DNA of 64,000 bases, taken from Gracilimonas sp046602855. GTDB taxonomy: Bacteria > Bacteroidota > Rhodothermia > Balneolales > Balneolaceae. This document shows, in pieces, positions 35,630-44,093 of this stretch; position 1 is the stretch's first letter, and each line of letters starts with the position of its first letter. The position numbers and the translations under genes were made by a program. The stretch covers positions 62,001 to 126,000 of the forward strand of contig NZ_JBKINJ010000001.1 of assembly GCF_046602855.1 (NCBI RefSeq), written 5' to 3'. The notes below the pieces were generated by a model. That model saw only the letters and a program-made list of their open reading frames with translations. It made no database searches and was not told where the DNA came from.

Positions 35630-36418
35630 TTATTTTGCAAACTTTGGTGAAAATTCTTTTAACGGAAGTCCGGCCTTAGAGGAGGTTTCGTTTTCCTCAT
35701 CTGTACGTGATAATTCCATCACGTAAGAGACATGCATTGTATTGTAGTATCTTTTTTGGAAGTATACTTTTTTATTACCGGTAGTTCGTGAGCAGCGATC
35801 GATCTCAAGCAGCGCATCATTCTTTTTTACTTGTAAATGACTAGCCATATACTCATCCGCATTAGTCGCGGTGATCTTATAGCTGCCTGCCTGTATAGGG
35901 ATCTCATATTTCTCTTCAATAATGTTATAGATGGTTTGAGTGGTCAGGTCCTCATCAAATAAAAGCTGACCATACCCGGGAGGAAGCCATGTGATATCAA
36001 AAGCAATTGGATTACCACTGCCGAGTCGGACCCGATCTACACGGATAAGTTTCATGTCCGGGCGAATATCCAGGATTTCATTAATCTCTTTGATAGGATT
36101 TACTTTTTTGAGATCAATAAGCCGGGAACTGCTCTCAAGGCCGGCTTGTCTCATATCTTCAGCAAAATCCGTTAACCGTACAAGATTGCTTTTCATATTT
36201 TTATCACTGACAAATGCACCCACTCCTTGTTTACGATAGATTAGTCCATCGTTTTCCAGATTTTGTAAGGCATGGCGCACGGTTACCCGGCTCACCCTGA
36301 AATAATCACACAACCTCTTTTCAGAAGGTAACTTCTCTCCGGACTCATAATTTCCTTCTGTGATCTCTTTTTTTAGGTGCTGTTTGACTCGCTCATGTTT
36401 AGAAGCTTGTTGTTCCAT
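35630..36418 (-). CDS. GntR-family regulator with UTRA domain (HutC-like)
   Basis: A 262-residue repressor. The winged helix at about 8-75 reads YESGEKLPSEKRLCDYFRVS then TVRHALQNLENDGLIYRK. The UTRA ligand-binding domain covers about 95-240 (LIRVDRVRLGSGNPIAFDITWLP in part). Sulfur genes start 171 bp away in the opposite direction, and a TGTTATAACA palindrome lies between them, so this is the likely regulator of the sulfur island; the ligand is not known. It may equally regulate the M16 operon on its own strand. Confidence 0.9.
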   Translation of the reverse strand: MEQQASKHERVKQHLKKEITEGNYESGEKLPSEKRLCDYFRVSRVTVRHALQNLENDGLIYRKQGVGAFVSDKNMKSNLVRLTDFAEDMRQAGLESSSRLIDLKKVNPIKEINEILDIRPDMKLIRVDRVRLGSGNPIAFDITWLPPGYGQLLFDEDLTTQTIYNIIEEKYEIPIQAGSYKITATNADEYMASHLQVKKNDALLEIDRCSRTTGNKKVYFQKRYYNTMHVSYVMELSRTDEENETSSKAGLPLKEFSPKFAK

Positions 36419-36498
36419 GTTATTAAGTTCTCAAAATGTTCATATAGAGTCTTTAAGTTCACCCCAAAGCTCACTATAAAATAGGGAACCAATGTACT

Positions 36499-36508
36499 TG
36501 TTATAACA
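36499..36508. promoter_or_regulatory. Candidate GntR operator TGTTATAACA
   Basis: A perfect 10-bp palindrome in the 171-bp divergent region. It fits the HutC-type pattern GT-(N)-TA-(N)-AC and is followed 2 bp later by TGTTGTTACAA, a partial repeat of the same motif. It would lie just upstream of a possible promoter. Confidence 0.4.
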
Positions 36509-36510
36509 TG

Positions 36511-36540
36511 TTGTTACAAATACAAAAACCGTGGTATTAT
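36511..36540 (+). promoter_or_regulatory. Possible promoter of the sulfur island
   Basis: TTGTTA and TATTAT are spaced by 18 bp, 50 bp upstream of the first sulfur gene. The match is to a sigma70-like pattern and partly overlaps the repeated operator motif; the local promoter rules are uncertain. Confidence 0.25.
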
Positions 36541-36589
36541 TGGTTCAAAGAGTAAAACAAATGATCAAAATTAAACAAACTACAATCTG

Positions 36590-37147
36590 ATGGATATATT
36601 AACACAACCCATGCCCTGGTACATTGCCGGCCCGATTATCGGGTTAACCGTTCCGCTTCTTCTCATTCTGGGAGGAAAAATGTTCGGTGTTTCGGCAAAC
36701 CTGCGACATGCTTGCGCCGCTTGCAACTTTGGTAACGTAGAATTTTTTAATTATGACTGGAAAGAAGCCGGATGGTGGAATATTACCTTTTTGGTAGGAT
36801 CTGTTTTAGGTGGCTTTCTTGGTGGATACGTATTTGAAAATCCGGAACCGATAGACCTGGCTGTTTCAACTATTACAGATCTTCAGGCTTTAGGAATCAA
36901 CGACTTTAGCGGACTGGTACCTGCCGATCTGATTTCGTGGGAGGCACTGGGTACACCTACAGGTCTTATAGTTTTGGTGCTTGGTGGTTTTCTGGTAGGA
37001 TTTGGAGCTCGGTATGCAGGGGGGTGCACATCCGGACATGCTATTTCAGGGTTATCTGACCTACAACTTGCCTCACTGATGGCCGTGATCGGCTTCTTTA
37101 TCGGTGGCTTATTAATGACCTACCTAATTTATCCAATAATACTTTAA
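36590..37147 (+). CDS. YeeE/YedE-type sulfur transporter, N-terminal half
   Basis: A 185-residue membrane protein with about five helices. Cysteines that are candidate substrate-passage residues are Cys42 and Cys45 (HACAACNFG) and Cys146 (GGCTSGHAISG). The GGCTSGH block is typical of YeeE/YedE/TsuA, which moves thiosulfate or related sulfur across the inner membrane. The fused family is about 350 residues; this and the next gene together make that length, so the transporter is split. First gene of the sulfur island. Confidence 0.88.
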   Translation: MDILTQPMPWYIAGPIIGLTVPLLLILGGKMFGVSANLRHACAACNFGNVEFFNYDWKEAGWWNITFLVGSVLGGFLGGYVFENPEPIDLAVSTITDLQALGINDFSGLVPADLISWEALGTPTGLIVLVLGGFLVGFGARYAGGCTSGHAISGLSDLQLASLMAVIGFFIGGLLMTYLIYPIIL

Positions 37148-37166
37148 AAATATTAAGAGCAGAACA

Positions 37167-37592
37167 ATGAAAATTTTAGAATATCTCAAATACTTATTGA
37201 TAGGAACAGCTTTTGGATTCATTCTGGTGAAGTCTGAAGTGGTTTCCTGGTTCAGAATTCAGGAAATGTTTCGGTTTGATTCCATTCACATGTATGGAAT
37301 TATTGGTCTGGCAGTTGTGGTGGGTATCATCTCAGTTCAGATCATTAAGAAAAACAACATTAAGGATACCAAAGGTAATCCCATCACTATTCCTCCAAAA
37401 GATGCTTCCCAATGGAAGCGATATATTATCGGCGGTAGTATGTTTGGTTTAGGCTGGGCATTACTAGGTGCCTGCCCGGGTCCAATGTTTGCATTACTCG
37501 GTAGCGGAATTACCGTAATGGTTATTCCAATTTTATCAGCAATAGTGGGGACCTACGTCTATGGTATGCTTCGAGATTCTTTACCTCATTAA
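37167..37592 (+). CDS. YeeE/YedE-type sulfur transporter, C-terminal half (DUF6691-like)
   Basis: A 141-residue membrane protein with four helices. The GACPGPMFALLG block with Cys103 is the second conserved cysteine motif of the TsuA-like family, which normally lies in the C-terminal half of one long protein. It is 19 bp downstream of the N-half gene. The two probably form one functional transporter for thiosulfate or another sulfane-sulfur donor. Confidence 0.88.
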   Translation: MKILEYLKYLLIGTAFGFILVKSEVVSWFRIQEMFRFDSIHMYGIIGLAVVVGIISVQIIKKNNIKDTKGNPITIPPKDASQWKRYIIGGSMFGLGWALLGACPGPMFALLGSGITVMVIPILSAIVGTYVYGMLRDSLPH

Positions 37593-37606
37593 TGACAACG
37601 AAAACC

Positions 37607-37654
37607 TCAGAATACAGGAATCAGAAGTTTTAATCATTGAGTCCTGATTTCTGA
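37607..37654. repeat. Imperfect hairpin between sulfur transporter and dioxygenase genes
   Basis: TCAGAATACAGGA and TCCTGATTTCTGA pair at 11 of 13 positions around a 22-nt loop. There is no T run, so it may set mRNA stability between the two genes rather than end transcription. Confidence 0.4.
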
Positions 37655-37694
37655 AACCCAAGATTATTTAATAAAACAACACAGGAGACAAATT

Positions 37695-39110
37695 ATGTAT
37701 TTCAAACAATTCTTTGACGAAAAATTAGCACAGTACGCTTATATGGTTGGTTGTCAGGCAGAAGGTACAGCCATCGTGATCGACCCAATGCGAGACATTG
37801 ATCAATATATAGAAGCTGCAGCAAAAGAAAACCTGACCATTGTCGGGGCGGCTGACACTCATATTCATGCCGATTACATTTCAGGCCTGAGGGAATTTGC
37901 CGAAAGAGGCGTGAAAGTTTATGCCTCTGATGAAGGCGACAAAGACTGGAAATATGAGTGGCTGAAAGGTAGCGACTATGAATACCAACTGCTTAATGAC
38001 GGTGACGAATTCAGCATTGGAAACATCACCTTCAAAGCATGGCACACGCCAGGTCACACGCCGGAACACTTAAGTTATTTCATTACTGACGGTGCAGCAG
38101 CAGATCAACCAATTGGTATTGCAACCGGTGATTTTATTTTTGTAGGTGACGTTGGACGTCCTGATCTGCTTGAATCGGCAGCCGGACAAGAAAACGTGAT
38201 GGAGCCATCAGCACGTACACTGTTTAAGTCTGTTGAAGACTTTAAGAGCGTACCTGAATTCATGCAGATCTGGCCGGGACACGGTGCAGGCAGTGCATGT
38301 GGAAAAGCACTTGGTGCTATCCCTGAAACTACCGTTGGTTACGAGCTGCGTTATAATGCATCTATTAAATCAGCGACTTCAGAGGATGACTTTGTGAAGT
38401 TCATTCTGGAAGGCCAACCTGAACCGCCTCTGTACTTTGCTCGCATGAAGCGTGACAATAAAATTGGGCCTAAAGTGATCAAGGGACTACCGCAACCTAA
38501 ACATCTGACATTGAAAGAGCTGGGTAAATTGGCCGGCAATAAGGATGTTGCCGTACTGGATACCCGTGAAAGAGACGAGTACTCTCAGGGTCACCTTCCG
38601 GGTTCACTCCTATCACCTTTGAACAAGCAATATAACACAGTGGCCGGATCCTATATCACAGAAGATGAAGAGATCTACCTGATCGTTGAGGAGCATCAGT
38701 TAACCGAAGCTGTTCGTGATCTATACAGAATAGGTCTTGACAACGTCATAGGTTATGTAACTCCGGTTGATCTGGATCATTATGCTGAGCAAGGTGGAGA
38801 ACTGGAGACACTGGCGGTCGAAACCTTCGATACAATTGACAAATACATAGGTGACGATAACTATCAGATCCTTGATGCCAGAAAAGCTTCAGAATACAGT
38901 GAAGGAAATGTCAAAGGAGCACAAAATATTGCTCATACCCGATTACTTCCAAGAATTGATGAAGTGCCAAGCGAACGGAAAATAGTTGTTTATTGTCAGG
39001 CAGGCGGCCGTTCTGCAGTAGCAGCCGCCCTGTTACAACGCAATGGTTACGACGTTACCCTTATCGATGATGAGTGGGAAAATTATACCAAAGCAACAGC
39101 GACTGCCTAA
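37695..39110 (+). CDS. Persulfide dioxygenase-like MBL domain fused to two rhodanese domains (copy 1)
   Basis: A 471-residue cytoplasmic protein. The MBL-fold domain (1-250) has HIHAD (His56, His58, Asp60), HTPGHT (His117, His121), GDVGRPD (Asp152) and WPGHG (His196), as in ETHE1-type persulfide dioxygenases that oxidise glutathione persulfide to sulfite with iron. Two rhodanese domains follow: the first (about 270-365) lacks its active cysteine (LIVEEHQ), the second (about 375-471) has Cys434 (YCQAGGRSA). It can therefore make sulfite and transfer sulfane sulfur. AGGAGA lies 7 bp before the ATG. A close paralogue lies 7 kb downstream. Confidence 0.92.
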   Translation: MYFKQFFDEKLAQYAYMVGCQAEGTAIVIDPMRDIDQYIEAAAKENLTIVGAADTHIHADYISGLREFAERGVKVYASDEGDKDWKYEWLKGSDYEYQLLNDGDEFSIGNITFKAWHTPGHTPEHLSYFITDGAAADQPIGIATGDFIFVGDVGRPDLLESAAGQENVMEPSARTLFKSVEDFKSVPEFMQIWPGHGAGSACGKALGAIPETTVGYELRYNASIKSATSEDDFVKFILEGQPEPPLYFARMKRDNKIGPKVIKGLPQPKHLTLKELGKLAGNKDVAVLDTRERDEYSQGHLPGSLLSPLNKQYNTVAGSYITEDEEIYLIVEEHQLTEAVRDLYRIGLDNVIGYVTPVDLDHYAEQGGELETLAVETFDTIDKYIGDDNYQILDARKASEYSEGNVKGAQNIAHTRLLPRIDEVPSERKIVVYCQAGGRSAVAAALLQRNGYDVTLIDDEWENYTKATATA

Positions 39111-39125
39111 TTATTAAATAGAGAG

Positions 39126-39155
39126 CGTAGGGACGAATCATATTCGTCCACTACG
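39126..39155. repeat. REP-like palindrome
   Basis: CGTAGGGACGAAT and ATTCGTCCACTACG form an almost perfect 13-bp stem with one bulged A and a 3-nt loop. It has no T run. Palindromes of this kind are scattered repeats in many Bacteroidota; whether it is repeated elsewhere cannot be seen here. The rest of the gap to 39377 shows nothing else supportable. Confidence 0.5.
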
Positions 39156-39377
39156 TGATCTACTTATAAATTTCGGACAGGGTTGCCTATCCATCAAACA
39201 TTAAAAGATTAGTTAGAAGAGAGTTAAGTTTTTGTACCCCGAAAACCCATCCCAGGGGGAGTTGAGATGCCTTTTGGGTTCTATTAAACAGGAAAATAAT
39301 AATATTCAGCCATCGGTTTTATACAGGAGTTCTGAGTAATTGACCTGCAATAACCGATTCATAAACGAATTGACACT

Positions 39378-41105
39378 ATGAAATCTAAATCATCCATAAC
39401 AAAATTCATTCCGATCCTGGATTGGATAAAATCCTATAACTCTGAGGATGCTAAGGGTGACCTGAATGCAGGTATAACCGTGGGCATTATGCTTATCCCA
39501 CAGGGAATGGCTTACGCAATGCTCGCCGGCTTGCCACCTATCTATGGGCTATATGCCTCAATAGTGCCTCTTATTTTATATGCGCTTTTTGGAACTTCAC
39601 GACAACTCGCAGTTGGACCTGTGGCCATGGTCTCATTACTTGTTCTGGCTGGTGTGGGTGAAATTGCAGAAGTAGGAAGTGATCGTTTCATTCAGCTGGC
39701 TATTATGACGGCTATGGGGGTTGGATTATTCCAGTTCTTTATGGGTGTTTTCAGGATGGGATTTCTGGTGAATTTTCTTTCACATCCCGTTTTGAGTGGC
39801 TTTACTTCTGCTGCTGCCCTCATTATTGGCGGCAGCCAGGTTAAGAGTCTTTTGGGTATTGATATTCCACGTACCAATTACGTGCATGAGATCGTGATCA
39901 ACACCATTAATAAGATTAGTGAGATCGAGCCATTTACTGCTCTGATAGGAATTGGATCCATAGCAATCATCATTCTTTTAAGAAAATGGAAACGCACTTT
40001 CCCATCGGCTTTAGTAGTTGTTGGAGTTGGTACCCTTGTGACCTATTTCTTTGGATTAAATGAAATGGGAGTGGCAATAGTGGGGCAAGTGCCGGAAGGT
40101 CTTCCAAGTTTTCAAATGACTTCTTTCAACTGGACTGACTTGGAAGCTATTTTCCCAACTGTATTAGTGATCTCATTGGTAGGTTATATGGAATCCATAG
40201 CCGTAGCAAAAGCAATCGCAAACAAGCATGGCTATAAGGTAGATCCTAATCAGGAATTGATCGGACTAGGTGCAGCAAATATAGGTGGAGCTTTATTTCA
40301 AGCCTATCCAACCACCGGCGGGTTTTCCAGAACGGCTGTTAATGATCAGGCTGGTTCACGTACAGGAATGGCGTCCATAATCAGTGCACTTATAATTGCA
40401 TTAACCGTACTTTTCCTTACACCGCTTTTCTACTATCTGCCAAATGCAGTTTTAGGCGCCATCATTATTGTAGCTGTGGCCGGATTATTTGATTCATATG
40501 AAATGAAGCATCTATGGAAAACAGACAAAAAAGATTTTGCCATGTTGCTGGCAACTTTTATAGCTACACTTGCCCTAGGCATTGAAGAAGGTATTGCGAT
40601 AGGTGTTATTTTATCTCTGATTATGGTGATCTATAATAGTACTAAACCGCACAGTACAGAATTGGGACGCCTGGGTGAAACCAAGAATTTTAGGAACATT
40701 AACAGATATAAAGAGGCTAAGACAGAAGAAGAGATCCTTGTTTATAGGTTCGATTCAGAGTTGTACTTCGCCAATGTAGAACATTTCCGTTCTGCTATAG
40801 ACAGCTTGATAGACGAAAAAGGTGACAAACTGGAGCTGGTTGTTCTGGATGCCTCTGCTATCAACAGTGTAGATTCAACCGGTGTGCATGCCCTGGAAGA
40901 ACTGATCGAAGATCTTGCTGAGAAAAATATTGAATTGTATTTCGCCGGTGCCATTGGTCCGGTTCGGGATAAACTTAAGATCAGCGGTATAACCGATGGG
41001 TTGAGCATAACTAACTTTTACTTCGACGTGTCTGATGCAATTGAAGCATTCAAAAGAGGACATCAAAAAGATCATGCGTATTCACCGGTTCAAACGAATC
41101 TTTAA
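39378..41105 (+). CDS. SulP-family anion transporter
   Basis: A 575-residue membrane protein. The SulP signature GDLNAGITVGIMLIPQGMAY opens the transmembrane domain of 12-14 helices (residues 25-415); a STAS domain covers about 440-560 (VVLDASAINSVDSTGVHALEE). SulP proteins carry sulfate, bicarbonate or related anions. Position inside the sulfur island points to sulfate or sulfite export or uptake, but the substrate cannot be set from sequence. It starts 268 bp after the dioxygenase gene. Confidence 0.93.
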   Translation: MKSKSSITKFIPILDWIKSYNSEDAKGDLNAGITVGIMLIPQGMAYAMLAGLPPIYGLYASIVPLILYALFGTSRQLAVGPVAMVSLLVLAGVGEIAEVGSDRFIQLAIMTAMGVGLFQFFMGVFRMGFLVNFLSHPVLSGFTSAAALIIGGSQVKSLLGIDIPRTNYVHEIVINTINKISEIEPFTALIGIGSIAIIILLRKWKRTFPSALVVVGVGTLVTYFFGLNEMGVAIVGQVPEGLPSFQMTSFNWTDLEAIFPTVLVISLVGYMESIAVAKAIANKHGYKVDPNQELIGLGAANIGGALFQAYPTTGGFSRTAVNDQAGSRTGMASIISALIIALTVLFLTPLFYYLPNAVLGAIIIVAVAGLFDSYEMKHLWKTDKKDFAMLLATFIATLALGIEEGIAIGVILSLIMVIYNSTKPHSTELGRLGETKNFRNINRYKEAKTEEEILVYRFDSELYFANVEHFRSAIDSLIDEKGDKLELVVLDASAINSVDSTGVHALEELIEDLAEKNIELYFAGAIGPVRDKLKISGITDGLSITNFYFDVSDAIEAFKRGHQKDHAYSPVQTNL

Positions 41106-41136
41106 ATAAGTAGTCTGAATAGAATGGAGTTTTTTC

Positions 41137-41283
41137 GTTGCTGGTGGTATATCTGAAATTTTAACAGGTGTATTTGACTGAAGTTTTGCCAATACCATCA
41201 CTGTAATTATTGTAATCATATCCGGTATTACTTTGTTGTTAAGTATGAATAAACTTTTAAAGTCAATTGCCATAACAGCCTGA
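41137..41283 (+). pseudogene. Possible remnant of a small membrane protein
   Basis: With one in-frame TGA, the translation reads VAGGISEILTGVFD then stop, then SFANTITVIIVIISGITLLL and further to a final TGA at 41283, 8 bp before the rhodanese start. The hydrophobic pattern is that of a membrane helix, and the spacing looks like an operon. It may be the eroded tail of a transporter gene. The parent family is not identified. Confidence 0.35.
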
Positions 41284-41290
41284 TAACATT

Positions 41291-41683
41291 ATGTGGAAAA
41301 CGATTATAACAATAGCGTCAATTTTAATAATAGGTATTATCATGTTTAACATGTTTACAAAACAATCAAATGGAATCGATATCAGTATCGATGAATTCAA
41401 AGAGAAATATACAGAAGAGCAGGGTGTGGTTATAGATGTCCGCACTCAGGAAGAATATGAGGAAGGTCACTTGGTTAAAACCGATAAGCAGCTCGACCTT
41501 ACAAATGGAGAATTCGAAGAGTCACTTAATAAACTGGATAAAGACAAGACTTACTATCTGTATTGCAGAACCGGCAATCGAAGTGGGCAGGCTGCCAGGA
41601 TTATGAAGAACGAAGGATTCAAGAAAGTATATAATATTGGCGGATTTGAGGATCTGGCACAGGCCGGTTTTGATGCTGAATAA
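41291..41683 (+). CDS. Membrane-anchored single-domain rhodanese
   Basis: A 130-residue protein with an N-terminal membrane helix (about 4-21) and one rhodanese domain (30-130). The active loop is YCRTGNRSG with Cys92. It should face the periplasm and carry sulfane sulfur as a persulfide on Cys92. In the island it may pass sulfur between the quinone oxidoreductase and the dioxygenase system. The gene is followed by hairpins and a terminator. Confidence 0.9.
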   Translation: MWKTIITIASILIIGIIMFNMFTKQSNGIDISIDEFKEKYTEEQGVVIDVRTQEEYEEGHLVKTDKQLDLTNGEFEESLNKLDKDKTYYLYCRTGNRSGQAARIMKNEGFKKVYNIGGFEDLAQAGFDAE

Positions 41684-41713
41684 ACTAAAATAGTTCGAAG
41701 CTGATGTGTTTAG

Positions 41714-41763
41714 CCAATCATGGTTTGATTGGTCGTGAAGGGCGTATTTGGTGCGTCCTTTTT
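41714..41763 (+). terminator. Double hairpin terminator after rhodanese
   Basis: CCAATCA-TGGTT-TGATTGG is a 7-bp stem (41714-41732). It is followed by GGGCG/CGTCC with one G-U pair (41740-41758) and a run of five T. The second hairpin is the probable terminator. Confidence 0.65.
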
Positions 41764-41937
41764 CAATGTGGATATTTTAAGGTGCACGTACGCCTATTTT
41801 CGTAAGAAGCTTTCTTTAACATATCTTCATAAATAAAAGGTAAATTATTATATCGGATTAAAACCAGGCTTGTTACTACAAGTCGGAAACCGGTCAGATA
41901 ATTATTTTATTAATAAAAACAAACTATGAGGAGTATT

Positions 41938-43200
41938 ATGGATACAATTTTTGATGTTCTTATTATTGGTGGCGGAACGGGTGGGATAATGACCTCATCT
42001 CAGATCTTAAAAAAAGACCCATCGCTAAAAGTTGGGGTAATTGAACCCGGGGATACCCACTATTATCAACCTGCATGGACTTTGGTGGGAGCAGGTACAT
42101 ACGATATGGAAAAAACGGCCAAGCCCATGAAAGAGGTGATGCCGGATAAAGTAACATGGATCAAGGATAAAGCCGTCGGCTTCAAACCAAAAGAAAATAA
42201 AGTTACTACTGAGAAAAACGGTGATCTTGAATATAAATATCTGATCGTTTCCCCGGGTTTGGTTATGGCACCGGAGAAGATCGAAGGCTTACCCGAGGCT
42301 ATGGAGAAAGGTGTTGTGTGCAGTAACTATACCGATCCTGAATATGTTTGGGAAACCCTTAAAAATTTTAAGGGTGGAAACGCTATCTTCACTCAGCCAA
42401 ATACTCCTTTCAAATGTGGTGGTGCTCCTCAAAAGATTGCTTATTTATCTGCTGATTATATTAGAAATAAGATCAATGACAAGGAATCAAATATTCTTTT
42501 TGCAACACCGGGAACGGTGATTTTTGGTGTAACTGAAGTAGCAGAAACACTTCACAAGGTTTTAGATCGATACGATATGGATCTAAAAACCTATCACGCA
42601 CCTGTCAAAATTGATCCTGAGAATAAAAAAGTATACTACAATTATATCGGAGAAGAGGAGCAAATACCGGGTATCGAAGAAGGCAATAAGTACGGTGCAA
42701 AACTGACAGATGATAATCTGGTTGAGATACCTTTTGAAATGCTCCATCTTGCACCTCCTCAAAAAGCTCCGGATTTTGTAGAGGAGTCAGACCTTGTAAA
42801 TGAAGAGGGTTGGCTGGATGTTGATCATCATTCATTGCAGCACAACAAGTACTCAAATATTTTTGGAGTAGGGGATGTTTGTGCTTTGCCAACAGCCAAG
42901 ACAGGAGCGGCAATTCGTAAGCAAGCTCCGATCGTGATCGATAATATCTTTAAGCTGATGGCTGATAAAGAAGCCGATAATGCATCTTATAATGGATATT
43001 CATCCTGCCCACTTGTAACCGGATATGGGAAAATGGTACTGGCTGAATTCGATTATGATAATAACTTTACGCCAGATCCAAAACTTAAACAGATGCTGAT
43101 TTTTGACAGTTCCAAGGAACACTATCGGCTTTGGTTACTTAAAAAGTACGTGCTTCCCTATCTGTACTGGCATAAAATGCTGAAAGGTAAGAAGGTTTAA
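41938..43200 (+). CDS. Sulfide:quinone oxidoreductase-like FAD enzyme
   Basis: A 420-residue flavoprotein that oxidises sulfide to sulfane sulfur with quinone as acceptor. The FAD loop is VLIIGGGTGGIM, VSPGL near 105 is the second nucleotide block, and GVGDVCALP near 310 is the third. The cysteines Cys128 (GVVCSNY), Cys160 (PFKCGGAPQK) and Cys357 (YSSCPLVTGYGKM) stand where the catalytic trio of bacterial SQR is found. The start at 41938 is chosen because GAGGAG lies 6-7 bp upstream; that Shine-Dalgarno also contains an ATG (41926), which would otherwise be taken. Confidence 0.93.
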   Translation: MDTIFDVLIIGGGTGGIMTSSQILKKDPSLKVGVIEPGDTHYYQPAWTLVGAGTYDMEKTAKPMKEVMPDKVTWIKDKAVGFKPKENKVTTEKNGDLEYKYLIVSPGLVMAPEKIEGLPEAMEKGVVCSNYTDPEYVWETLKNFKGGNAIFTQPNTPFKCGGAPQKIAYLSADYIRNKINDKESNILFATPGTVIFGVTEVAETLHKVLDRYDMDLKTYHAPVKIDPENKKVYYNYIGEEEQIPGIEEGNKYGAKLTDDNLVEIPFEMLHLAPPQKAPDFVEESDLVNEEGWLDVDHHSLQHNKYSNIFGVGDVCALPTAKTGAAIRKQAPIVIDNIFKLMADKEADNASYNGYSSCPLVTGYGKMVLAEFDYDNNFTPDPKLKQMLIFDSSKEHYRLWLLKKYVLPYLYWHKMLKGKKV

Positions 43201-43245
43201 GGGAGTTATTATCCATTCACTAATTCACAAAATGAGTTAGTCAGA

Positions 43246-43280
43246 AACCTCTTGTTATTCATAGTGACGAGAGGTTTTTT
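43246..43280 (+). terminator. Terminator after the sulfide:quinone oxidoreductase gene
   Basis: AACCTCTTGT and ACGAGAGGTT form a 10-bp stem with one G-U pair, followed by a run of T. It lies 46 bp after the stop. Confidence 0.85.
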
Positions 43281-43324
43281 ATATTGGTTAATTTTTATCA
43301 AAAATTACATTTGGAAAATTTTTC

Positions 43325-43987
43325 ATGATCAATGAATGGCTGATCGGCGGTCTGTTATTTGGGTTTTTAGGCAGTGCACACTGTGTAGGCATGTGCGGGC
43401 CTATAGCATTGGCTCTTCCTGTAAATACCATGCAAGGGATAAAAAAATATGCCGGTATATTTCTTTACAACGTGGGTCGAACTATCGTCTATGTTCTTTT
43501 AGGATCAATAGTCGGCTTTTTTGGAAAACTGGCCGGTTTAGTTGGCTTTCAAAAATGGTTATCTGTTATTACAGGAATATTGATCATTGCCGCAGTACTG
43601 ATCCCTAAGGTCAGGAATAAATTGAACAGCTGGCAGGCATTTCCATCAAACCGCATGGGAGTCATCGTCAAGCCTTTCAAAAAGTTAATGAGAAAGGATT
43701 CAGTTTCAGCTTTGTTTGCCATAGGATTATTGAATGGACTTCTGCCATGCGGATTTGTCTATATGGCTATAGCAGCAGCTTTAAATACCGGAAGTACCAT
43801 TTCAAGCATGGTATTTATGACCGGTTTTGGATTTGGGACTATGCCCGCCATGATCGCAGTCGCCTTAAGTCCCGGCTTTCTGAGTCTGGAGATGCGTAGA
43901 AAAATACAGAAATTCCTTCCGTGGGCTACTATAGCACTCGGACTGATCCTAATCTATCGAGGGCTGTTTATGATGGGTGGCCATTAG
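43325..43987 (+). CDS. TauE/SafE-like (COG2836) membrane protein
   Basis: A 220-residue protein with six helices. The start GFLGSAHCVGMCGPIALAL and the second-half block GLLPCGFVYMAIAAAL hold Cys residues on two facing helices, the arrangement of COG2836, which is related to the DsbD/CcdA membrane fold and is often found with metal or sulfite handling. Family names such as sulfite exporter are provisional. It sits between the quinone oxidoreductase and the second dioxygenase-rhodanese copy and would be a natural exit for sulfite. Confidence 0.85.
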   Translation: MINEWLIGGLLFGFLGSAHCVGMCGPIALALPVNTMQGIKKYAGIFLYNVGRTIVYVLLGSIVGFFGKLAGLVGFQKWLSVITGILIIAAVLIPKVRNKLNSWQAFPSNRMGVIVKPFKKLMRKDSVSALFAIGLLNGLLPCGFVYMAIAAALNTGSTISSMVFMTGFGFGTMPAMIAVALSPGFLSLEMRRKIQKFLPWATIALGLILIYRGLFMMGGH

Positions 43988-44003
43988 TTTTACTCATGAT
44001 TTC

Positions 44004-44035
44004 CGGATAGGTACAAGAGCTATTGCTACTATCCG
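44004..44035. repeat. Hairpin between convergent genes
   Basis: CGGATAG and CTATCCG form a 7-bp stem around an 18-nt loop, between the TauE-like gene and the methyltransferase gene. It may end transcription of both weakly. Confidence 0.4.
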
Positions 44036-44093
44036 ATATCATTGATTCAGATAAAGATACAAGTTCGAGGGTATATTTATCTTAAAAGGGTGA

